DNA of 13,799 bases. Source: an uncultured Prevotella sp. GTDB taxonomy: Bacteria; Bacteroidota; Bacteroidia; Bacteroidales; Bacteroidaceae. The DNA lies in contig URRR01000046.1 of assembly GCA_900550365.1 (NCBI GenBank), positions 1 through 13,799 of the forward strand. The letters are read 5' to 3'. Both the position numbers and the translations under genes were made by a program. Shown in pieces: positions 1 to 5,132 of the stretch; the first letter of the stretch is position 1, and the number at the start of each line of letters is the position of its first letter. The notes beneath the pieces are model-generated. The model was not told the DNA's origin. It saw only the letters and a program-made list of their open reading frames with translations, and ran no database searches.

Positions 1-67
1 AACAGAGAAGTTAAGCCCGCCTGCGCCGATGGTACTGCGATGCGATGCGGGAGAGTAGGAGGCCGCC
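1..67 (+). rRNA. rrf: 5S ribosomal RNA, 3' part
   Basis: The first bases match the conserved middle and 3' half of bacterial 5S rRNA: the loop AACAGAGAAGTTAAGCCC, then GATGGTACTGC, and the GGGAGAGTAGG arm before the closing strand near GGCCGCC. The 5' half lies outside the window. A terminator hairpin follows directly, so this is the end of an rRNA operon transcribed left to right. The exact 3' end (about 67) is estimated from where the T run starts. Confidence 0.93.
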
Positions 68-79
68 TTTTTTGAGAAT

Positions 80-119
80 GAGGGTCCTGCTGGGATTTTC
101 CCTGCGGGACTCTTTTTTT
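80..119 (+). terminator. rRNA operon terminator
   Basis: GAGGGTCCTGC and GCGGGACTC form a GC-rich stem (with G-U pairs and one T-T mismatch before an inner GGG/CCC). A run of seven T at 113-119 follows. It lies 13 bases after the 5S end and is a classic intrinsic terminator. It also separates the rRNA operon from the convergent radical SAM gene. The stretch 120-193 holds nothing else I can recognise. Confidence 0.85.
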
Positions 120-193
120 GTGTCAGTGGGTGTGGATGGGAGTAATGAGAGAGATGGGAGAGATGTGAGGTGATTGTTGGCGTTGAAGCCATT

Positions 194-769
194 TTATTGC
201 CTGTCGGGATTACTGACGGTGTCTGTCCTGATGTATTTGAACGTGTCGAAGTTTATAAATCCCATTTGCCTTAGCTCTTTTATGCTGTTTTGAATGTCGC
301 TTTCATTGTTGAAACCGGGAATGAGTGGCAGGCGTATTGTTGTTTTTTCTGGTGAGATCAGCGATGCAAGCAGATGCAGATTTTGTTTTACAATACTGTT
401 AGATCCTGAAGTATAGGCCTTGTAAATGTGTGGATTCATATCCTTAATGTCAATGTAAAAATGATCAATGTATGGCAGAACAATTTTAAGTAAAGCTGTT
501 TCAGCATTCAGTGAAGTTTCAATATTGATTTGCCATTGAGGGTCGGCAATCTTGGAAAATTCTGTTATGAAAGCACTGTTTAGCAAAGGTTTTCCTCCTC
601 CGAATGTTATTCCGCCACCAGTTGCGACGAAATACAGGCTGTCTACTGATACTTCTTCAAGCAAATCATCAGGGGTTACGCAACGGCAGATGATGTCTTG
701 ATTAAGGCATTGCGGATTGAGGCAGTATCTGCAATGCAGTGTACAGCTTATACTGTGTGATTCTGTTAT
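194..769 (-). CDS. Radical SAM glycyl-radical-activase-like protein, probably decayed
   Basis: The frame encodes a pyruvate formate-lyase-activase-like radical SAM protein. Reading the minus strand from the kinase stop gives ITESHSISCTLHCRYC, which holds the CX3CX2C motif for the 4Fe-4S cluster, then further Cys residues (NPQC, CRC). Next come GGGITFGGGKPLL (the GGE region), YIDIKDMN and IRLPLIPGFN, all placed as in PflA. No ATG, GTG or TTG precedes the Cys motif; an in-frame stop sits at 776-778. The first usual start, TTG at 664, would remove the whole cluster site. The best reading is an ATA at 769 that overlaps the kinase stop as TAATA, where TAATG would be normal coupling; this gives about 191 residues. 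The GGE glutamate is Lys (codon AAA). Base composition is AT-richer than the neighbours. Family membership is firm; function is doubtful, and it may be a pseudogene. Confidence 0.72.
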   Translation of the reverse strand: MTESHSISCTLHCRYCLNPQCLNQDIICRCVTPDDLLEEVSVDSLYFVATGGGITFGGGKPLLNSAFITEFSKIADPQWQINIETSLNAETALLKIVLPYIDHFYIDIKDMNPHIYKAYTSGSNSIVKQNLHLLASLISPEKTTIRLPLIPGFNNESDIQNSIKELRQMGFINFDTFKYIRTDTVSNPDRQ

Positions 770-1932
770 TACTTTTTAAGTTCAATGCGGAACGTCGTGC
801 CCTTTCCTGGTTCTGAGTATTTGACGAATATACGGCCTTTGTGGTATTCCTCCACTATCCTTTTTGCCAAAGAGAGACCCAGTCCCCAGCCGCGTTTCTT
901 CGTGGTGAAGCCTGGTTTGAACACGTTTCGCAGGTCTTTCTTTCGTATTCCCTTGCCCGTGTCACTTACCTCAATTATCACCTTGTCTGGGTTTTCCTTG
1001 ATTCTAATTGTTATTGTGCCGCATCCCTCCATGGCGTCAACGGCGTTCTTGCAGAGGTTTTCTATCACCCACTCAAACAGCGAGGCGTTAATCTTCACGT
1101 TAATCGTATGGTCTGTAAATTCTTTAATGAACTCAACCTTTGACGAAGTGCGGCGTTGCATGTAGTCGATGACGTGCTGCATTACGCTGTTCAGACTTGT
1201 TTCCACCGGTTCCGGCAGCGAACCAATCTTCGAGAAGCGGTCAGCAATCAGTTCAAGCCGCTTCACGTCCTTGTCCATCTCAGGTATCAGTTCATCGTCG
1301 GGATAGTTCTCTTTCAGTATCTCCGTCCATGCCATGAGGCTTGATATGGGCGTGCCCAGCTGATGTGCGGTCTCCTTTGACAGACCCACCCACACCTTGT
1401 TCTGTTCCGCTTTCTTCGATGTCAGCAGTGCAAAGATGGCCACAACCACGAACAGCATAACCACTCCGAGCTGGATGTAAGGGTAGGCCGCGAGGCGTCT
1501 CAGCATGACAGAGTCGTCATAACACACGTTGATATAGCCGTCGCGGGCGTTCTCGCCGAGGGCAATTCTTATAACCTTACCCTCATCGGCAAGTCTGCGG
1601 CTTATTATCTTGGCGCAGTTTATGCTGTCAGCCAAGTTTTTTCCGTCAAGTTTCACGTTTCTGAACGTCTGCACTTCGCCCTTGGCGTCGGTCACGATAA
1701 CGGGTATCGTATTGTTCTCGTTAATCACTTTCAGCACCAGAGCAAGGTCAGTCTCGGCGTCGGCAGTGTTCAGTGAGCGCATCGCTTCAGCCCAAATCTC
1801 CATTTTGTTGCGCTCCTCATGGGCAAGCTCACCCACCAGCGAGTTTGACACAACGAGCGAGACCACGGCTATTATTACAGCCGCGGCCACGAGAATTATC
1901 TTGACGTGGCGTATTCTGTCAGTCCATTCCAT
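769..1932 (-). CDS. Membrane sensor histidine kinase (HisKA/HATPase)
   Basis: A complete 387-residue sensor kinase. Membrane helices lie near residues 10-30 and 152-171, with a periplasmic sensor region of about 120 residues between them that I do not recognise. The H-box is KETAHQLGTPISSL (phospho-acceptor His190). It has Gln rather than an acidic residue after the His, and no clear HAMP domain. The ATPase domain has the N-box NLCKNAVDAM (292-301), the G1 box SDTGKGI (323-329), the F-box FKPGFTTK and the G2 box GWGLGLSLAKR. It should autophosphorylate in the cytoplasm in response to an envelope signal. No response regulator is in the window, so it is an orphan here. The radical SAM frame overlaps its stop, and it is divergent from the blaI-like gene with a shared 194-bp control region. 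Confidence 0.93.
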   Translation of the reverse strand: MEWTDRIRHVKIILVAAAVIIAVVSLVVSNSLVGELAHEERNKMEIWAEAMRSLNTADAETDLALVLKVINENNTIPVIVTDAKGEVQTFRNVKLDGKNLADSINCAKIISRRLADEGKVIRIALGENARDGYINVCYDDSVMLRRLAAYPYIQLGVVMLFVVVAIFALLTSKKAEQNKVWVGLSKETAHQLGTPISSLMAWTEILKENYPDDELIPEMDKDVKRLELIADRFSKIGSLPEPVETSLNSVMQHVIDYMQRRTSSKVEFIKEFTDHTINVKINASLFEWVIENLCKNAVDAMEGCGTITIRIKENPDKVIIEVSDTGKGIRKKDLRNVFKPGFTTKKRGWGLGLSLAKRIVEEYHKGRIFVKYSEPGKGTTFRIELKK

Positions 1933-1979
1933 ATATATAGGATAACGTCGCGGCCGCCAGAATATTGCATTTCAAGGCC

Positions 1980-2004
1980 TTTCAGGCCTGCCCACGGCCT
2001 GAAA
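1980..2004. repeat. 9-bp perfect inverted repeat upstream of the kinase
   Basis: TTTCAGGCC and GGCCTGAAA are separated by seven bases. The hairpin lies about 50 bp before the kinase start, so it could be in the kinase 5' leader on the minus strand. No T run follows on either strand, so it is not a standard terminator. Its role is unknown. Confidence 0.5.
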
Positions 2005-2010
2005 ACGATG

Positions 2011-2033
2011 TAAAACTATAACATTTAGTTTTA
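2011..2033. promoter_or_regulatory. Candidate operator 1 for the BlaI-type repressor
   Basis: TAAAACTA-N7-TAGTTTTA is a perfect inverted repeat with an inner ACTA-N7-TAGT core. It is centred at 2022, between the kinase and the blaI-like gene. The left arm read on the minus strand, TAGTTTTA, is one base off a Bacteroidetes -7 box and could belong to a kinase promoter; no good -33 box supports that. Regulation by the neighbouring repressor is inferred from the shared core with operator 2. Confidence 0.5.
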
Positions 2034-2047
2034 TTAACTGTAAAACA

Positions 2048-2079
2048 TTTGGAGGTTACTAAATTTTTTAGTTACTTTG
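2048..2079 (+). promoter_or_regulatory. Bacteroidetes-type promoter of the blaI-like/M56 operon
   Basis: A -33 box TTTG (2048-2051) and a -7 box TTACTTTG (2072-2079, one mismatch to TAnnTTTG) are separated by 20 bp, normal for Bacteroidetes primary-sigma promoters. Transcription would start near 2086, giving a leader of about 40 nt. The spacer is filled by operator 2, so a bound repressor would block polymerase. Confidence 0.62.
2055..2075. promoter_or_regulatory. Candidate operator 2 for the BlaI-type repressor
   Basis: GTTACTAAA-TTT-TTTAGTTAC pairs at eight of nine positions and has the same ACTA-N7-TAGT core as the site at 2011-2033. The two centres (2022 and 2065) are 43 bp apart, about four helical turns. 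The site covers the promoter spacer and the start of the -7 box. From memory, staphylococcal bla/mec operators use a closely similar ACTA...TAGT dyad. Autorepression by the BlaI-family protein is the likely role. Confidence 0.6.
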
Positions 2080-2126
2080 CATCGTGACACAGAAAAACAT
2101 AACTTACAGAATAAAACGACATAGCA

Positions 2127-2492
2127 ATGAATACATTAACCAAGCGTGAAGAAGAGATAATGAACCATTACTGGAACCACGGGGCCATGCACATACGCGA
2201 GCTTCAGGCTCTGTATGACGACCCCAAGCCACACGTGAACACGCTGTCGACGCTTGTCCACATCCTTGAGGACAAGGGCTTTCTGGCTCATAAGGCCATA
2301 ACGCCGCGCTGTTATCAGTATTACACACTTATCTCGCGCGACGATTACAGCCGCGGTTCGTTAGGCAACGTAGTCAACAAGTTCTTCAACAAGTCATACC
2401 TCGGCGTGGTCTCAGCCCTTGTGAAGGACGAGAAGATATCGCTTGACGACCTGCGCGAGCTGATAAAGAAAGTAGAGCAGCAGCGCCGTTAG
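2127..2492 (+). CDS. BlaI/MecI-family transcriptional repressor
   Basis: A 121-residue protein with the BlaI/MecI winged-helix fold. The N-terminal pattern TKREEEIMNHYW starts helix 1, residues 34-50 (KPHVNTLSTLVHILEDK) look like the recognition helix, and GFLAHKAITPRCYQYY is the wing. The helical C-terminal part (about 80-121) is the dimerisation region. In BlaI/MecI the partner protease system cuts an Asn-Phe bond near residue 101; no Asn-Phe exists here (the area reads VVSALVKDEKISLDD), so induction must use another site or mechanism. It is the first gene of a two-gene operon with the M56 protease 101 bp downstream. It probably represses its own promoter through the dyads at 2011-2033 and 2055-2075. 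The regulated target beyond the operon is unknown; antibiotic resistance cannot be assumed. Confidence 0.92.
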   Translation: MNTLTKREEEIMNHYWNHGAMHIRELQALYDDPKPHVNTLSTLVHILEDKGFLAHKAITPRCYQYYTLISRDDYSRGSLGNVVNKFFNKSYLGVVSALVKDEKISLDDLRELIKKVEQQRR

Positions 2493-2506
2493 CCGTTCCC
2501 GGCATC

Positions 2507-2544
2507 GCTGACGGCCGTCCTCAAGGGCAGTGCCGGCCGTGAGC
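2507..2544 (+). repeat. Intercistronic imperfect hairpin between repressor and protease
   Basis: GCTGACGGCC and GGCCGTGAGC pair at nine of ten positions around an 18-base loop. There is no T run, so it is not a plain terminator. It could lower or stabilise the distal part of the message, but this is speculation. Confidence 0.3.
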
Positions 2545-2593
2545 AAGGAAATATAAAACAAGTTTTGACAACGCATTTAACCGACAGATAATC

Positions 2594-4204
2594 ATGGGAC
2601 TGTTTTTCATTTACTCATTAAAGGTGGCTTTCTGCCTTGCGGCCTTTTATCTGCTGTACAAGCTCCTGCTAAGCCGTGAGACGTTCTTCGGCTTCAACCG
2701 CGCCGTGGTTCTCGGCCTTACGGGTCTCTCGCTCGTGCTTCCGTTAGTTCAGATTGACGGCGGCAGCGACATGCCTGCAGCCGGAGGCTTCGTTGTTATT
2801 GAAGACTTTATAATAGAGTCGGTGGCGTCTGGCTATGCCGCTCCCGCGTTCTCACTGCTTCAGGCGTGCATAGTCATATATATAATAGGTGTTGCGTTTT
2901 TCCTCATTCGTGAGGTATGGTCGCTCGTCAGCCTGTGCCGCATGGTGCGTTCAGGCCGTGTCGTCAGCCGTGACGGCGGCGTATGGGTCGTCGTAGTCAA
3001 GGGAGACGTGTCGCCGTTCAGCTGGTTCGGCAACATCATAATCAGCGAAACCGACTATGCCCACAGCCCGGAGTTCATCCTAACCCACGAGCGTGCCCAC
3101 GTGGCCGGCCGCCATTCGGTAGACATTCTGCTGTGCGACGTGCTCATAATGTTCCAGTGGTTCAATCCCGCCGCATGGCTGATAAAGGCCGAACTGCAGA
3201 ATCTGCACGAGTTTGAGGCCGACAGAGCCGTGCTCGCCTCAGGCGCCGACGCCGCTGAATACCAGTTACTGTTGATACGTAAGGCCGTAGGTGACAAGCT
3301 GTTTACCATGGCAAACAATCTAAATCAATGTTCTATTAAAAAACGAATTACTATGATGTTAACTAAAAAGTCAAATCCGTGGAGCGGCGCGAGGATACTC
3401 CTCGCCCTCCCGGTTGCGGCAGTTGCCGTAGTGGCATTTGCCACACCGAAGGCCGAGAGCCTGAGTAACGAAATCAATGCCGAGAGCCGTTCGCTCATGA
3501 GTGCGGTCGTAAGCACGGTCAGTCCGTCGTCAGTAGCGCCGCAAGAGACCGCCTTACAGACTGCCGTAACGCCCGACGGTGTTGCCGATACAGGCAGAAA
3601 TGTGGCGGCAGACAATTCAGAAATAGCCGTTGTAGGCTATAACGGCGACGGCAAAAAGGGCAAAGTCTACGACGTTGTGGAAGTGAAGCCCGAGTTTCCC
3701 GGCGGCATGGGAGCCATGATGGAATATATCGCCGCCAATATTAAATATCCAGAGACAGCCGCAAAAGCCGGTATCCAGGGGCGCGTTATCGTGAGGTTTG
3801 TGGTTGATACCGAAGGAAACGTAACCGAGCCGGAGATAGTTCGCGGCGTTGACCCTGCCCTTGACGCCGAGGCGATACGTGTAGTCAGCTCTATGCCGCG
3901 GTGGACTCCCGGCAAGCAGGACGGCAAGGCAGTGGCCGTAAGGTTTGTTATGCCGGTGAACTTCAGCACCACAGCTGGAAAAGCTGACAAAAAAAAGGCC
4001 GGTCTCGGCAGGCCGGAGGCCGGAAAAGCGCAGAAGATGATGTACATCGTCGTTGACGGCAAATACGTCGTTGACAGCATACCAGCCATCAAGCCCAATG
4101 ACATTGAAAAAATAGAAGTCTACAAAGACAAGGAACACACCGTTGACAAGTACGGCGAGGCGGCAGCCGGCGGCGTGATAATGATCACGACAAAGAAGAA
4201 ATAA
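2594..4204 (+). CDS. BlaR1-like M56 protease with TonB domain and plug-like tail
   Basis: A 536-residue inner-membrane protein. Hydrophobic segments lie near residues 4-25, 35-52, 88-106 and 265-283. The M56 zinc site is HERAH (165-169) plus HEFEAD (205-210), where Glu206 is the likely third ligand. A low-complexity periplasmic linker (about 290-355) leads to a TonB C-terminal domain (about 358-457: FPGG, IKYPETAAKAGIQGRV, MPRWTPGKQDGK). A Lys-rich hinge is followed by a tail (about 482-536) ending KYGEAAAGGVIMITTKKK, which resembles the end of a SusC plug domain. BlaR1 proteins sense ligand through a periplasmic penicillin-binding domain and relieve BlaI repression. Here that sensor is replaced by the TonB and plug-like parts, so the signal is probably envelope or outer-membrane state (inference). 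M56-TonB fusions are known in Bacteroidetes. ATG at 2594 fits the membrane N-terminus. Confidence 0.9.
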   Translation: MGLFFIYSLKVAFCLAAFYLLYKLLLSRETFFGFNRAVVLGLTGLSLVLPLVQIDGGSDMPAAGGFVVIEDFIIESVASGYAAPAFSLLQACIVIYIIGVAFFLIREVWSLVSLCRMVRSGRVVSRDGGVWVVVVKGDVSPFSWFGNIIISETDYAHSPEFILTHERAHVAGRHSVDILLCDVLIMFQWFNPAAWLIKAELQNLHEFEADRAVLASGADAAEYQLLLIRKAVGDKLFTMANNLNQCSIKKRITMMLTKKSNPWSGARILLALPVAAVAVVAFATPKAESLSNEINAESRSLMSAVVSTVSPSSVAPQETALQTAVTPDGVADTGRNVAADNSEIAVVGYNGDGKKGKVYDVVEVKPEFPGGMGAMMEYIAANIKYPETAAKAGIQGRVIVRFVVDTEGNVTEPEIVRGVDPALDAEAIRVVSSMPRWTPGKQDGKAVAVRFVMPVNFSTTAGKADKKKAGLGRPEAGKAQKMMYIVVDGKYVVDSIPAIKPNDIEKIEVYKDKEHTVDKYGEAAAGGVIMITTKKK

Positions 4205-4232
4205 CAGTCCATAAACCTACTTCTCTTACGGC

Positions 4233-4270
4233 AAGGTCCGGGGGCGCAAAGCGTTGCCTCCGGGCCTTTT
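4233..4270 (+). terminator. Terminator of the repressor/protease operon
   Basis: AAGGTCCGGGGGC pairs with GCCTCCGGGCCTT (two G-U pairs) around a short loop and ends in TTTT. It lies 29 bases after the protease stop. A rho-independent terminator is the natural reading. Confidence 0.78.
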
Positions 4271-4304
4271 CTTGTGCCTTTGCGCGGCCACAGATGCCGT
4301 CCGC

Positions 4305-4487
4305 GTAACTTCCTGATAATCAGTGCTGTTGCAAAAGGCCGTCTTTCGCCTTGTAAAAGACGGTCTTTTAGCTTGCGATTGACGGCCTTTTGCTTTCTCA
4401 AAGACCGTCAATTGCAAAGAAGTTAGAGAAGTTATAGAAGTTATCACGCCCTTCGGGCGTTAGAAGTTAAAGCCATATGCTTTGTTG
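4305..4487. repeat. Composite hairpin repeat, unit A copy 1
   Basis: In order: the palindrome CTGATAATCAG; a hairpin AAAAGGCCGTCTTT/AAAGACGGTCTTTT (4333-4369); a second hairpin at 4373-4417 with an 18-bp stem and two mismatches; three GAAGTTA units in 9-bp register; a tight hairpin ACGCCC-TTC-GGGCGT; a fourth GAAGTTA; and AAAGC-CATAT-GCTTT. The same order recurs in the same orientation at 13167-13373. It encodes no believable protein. It may be a non-autonomous mobile or REP-like repeat; nothing here shows how it moves. Confidence 0.75.
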
Positions 4488-4504
4488 TTTGCGCGGCAGT
4501 TTGA

Positions 4505-4532
4505 TTTTTAATTGTTAATTTTTAATTGTTAA
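4505..4532. repeat. Tandem 14-bp AT-rich repeat
   Basis: Two exact head-to-tail copies of TTTTTAATTGTTAA lie between units A and B of the first composite repeat. They are absent from the second copy, where A and B almost touch. Confidence 0.7.
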
Positions 4533-4540
4533 TTTGCGAA

Positions 4541-4640
4541 GCAAATCTCCTTGTCTGCTTGTCTCTTGTCCCTTGTCTGCTAAGCAAATAGAAGTTATCA
4601 CGCCCTTCGGGCGTTAGAAGTTAAAGCCGAATGCTTTGTT
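4541..4640. repeat. Composite repeat, unit B copy 1
   Basis: The unit begins GCAAATCTCCTTGTCTGCTT, continues with CTTGTCT-type short repeats, then repeats the end of unit A: GAAGTTATC, the ACGCCC/GGGCGT hairpin, GAAGTTA and AAAGC-CGAAT-GCTTT. The matching unit is at 13380-13489. Confidence 0.7.
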
Positions 4641-4907
4641 AATTAAGAATTAAGAGGTAAGAATTAAGAAATACAACAAATCTTATTTGGGTGTTCATGC
4701 GGATTTGTAATCCGCATGTATGAGTATAAGGATTTGTAATCCGACAAATAATCAGATAGTTTTTTCGGATTGCAAATCCTGACATTCATTTCCGTCGGAT
4801 TGCAAATCCGACCAGTACAGGGAAAACATTCCTAACAGGATTATTTGTCCCTATCTGTCCTATTTGTCCTATATTCTTTCTTAATTTTTACCTCTTAATT
4901 CTTAATT
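4641..4907. repeat. 267-bp element with 31-bp terminal inverted repeats and four REP-like hairpins
   Basis: The ends 4641-4671 and 4877-4907 are inverted repeats that match at 30 of 31 positions. Inside are four small hairpins with a GGATT/AATCC core: 4696-4718 (10-bp stem, loop TGT), 4730-4742 (loop TGT), 4767-4779 (loop GCA) and 4794-4812 (8-bp stem, loop GCA). The order is two TGT-loop hairpins followed by two GCA-loop hairpins. This resembles a BIME or a MITE. No transposase is encoded and no clear target duplication is visible at the edges. Confidence 0.65.
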
Positions 4908-4997
4908 TCATACTCTTTGAATAAACAATTTTTAGCTAACCGCTGTTTATTCCATTTTTGTTACATAATTGAAGAATTATGGGATTATTTGTTATAA

Positions 4998-5026
4998 TGT
5001 ATCAAATTTGATACAATTTGAAACAA
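4998..5026. promoter_or_regulatory. Palindrome plus direct decamer repeat upstream of susC
   Basis: TGTATCAAATTTGATACA (4998-5015) is a perfect 18-bp palindrome. Its right half starts a tandem decamer pair, TTTGATACAA (5007-5016) and TTTGAAACAA (5017-5026). The site lies about 30-55 bp before the susC -7 box, where a PUL activator would bind. The protein that reads it is not in the window. A weaker inverted repeat, GAATAAACA-N16-TGTTTATTC (4919-4952), lies further upstream. Confidence 0.55.
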
Positions 5027-5027
5027 T

Positions 5028-5062
5028 TTTTATACACAAATTACCCCCCCCGATTAATTTTG
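5028..5062 (+). promoter_or_regulatory. susC operon promoter with a C8 tract in the spacer
   Basis: TAATTTTG (5055-5062) fits the Bacteroidetes -7 consensus exactly, about 70 bp before the susC ATG. No TTTG lies at the right distance; the nearest candidate is TTTT at 5028-5031. A weak -33 box is common at activator-dependent promoters. A run of eight C (5044-5051) fills much of the space between the boxes. Confidence 0.6.
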
Positions 5063-5132
5063 CTGACGTTTTGATACCGTGGCCAGATTAACCGAAACAA
5101 TTAAATTAACTTTACTTTAAACTAAATGCACA

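Noticed and set aside
194..664. Radical SAM gene starting at TTG 664
   Set aside because: The frame upstream of this TTG still encodes the CX3CX2C cluster motif and conserved sequence, so the real start must lie further upstream.
3617..4138. 173-residue open frame on the minus strand
   Set aside because: It is antisense to the TonB and plug-like parts of the M56 gene, with no signal or domain of its own.
2127..4204. Beta-lactam resistance regulatory pair (blaI-blaR1)
   Set aside because: The protease lacks a penicillin-binding sensor domain and no beta-lactamase or PBP2a gene is present. Family names should not be taken as a resistance call.
4120..4447. Minus-strand open frames across the terminator and composite repeat
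   Set aside because: They consist of translated terminator and hairpin repeat sequence. The similar frame at 13028-13240 shows the same repeat-derived peptide, so the likeness is from the DNA repeat, not a protein.
4641..4907. Insertion sequence
   Set aside because: Terminal inverted repeats are present, but there is no transposase frame and no clear target duplication, so only a non-autonomous element can be claimed.
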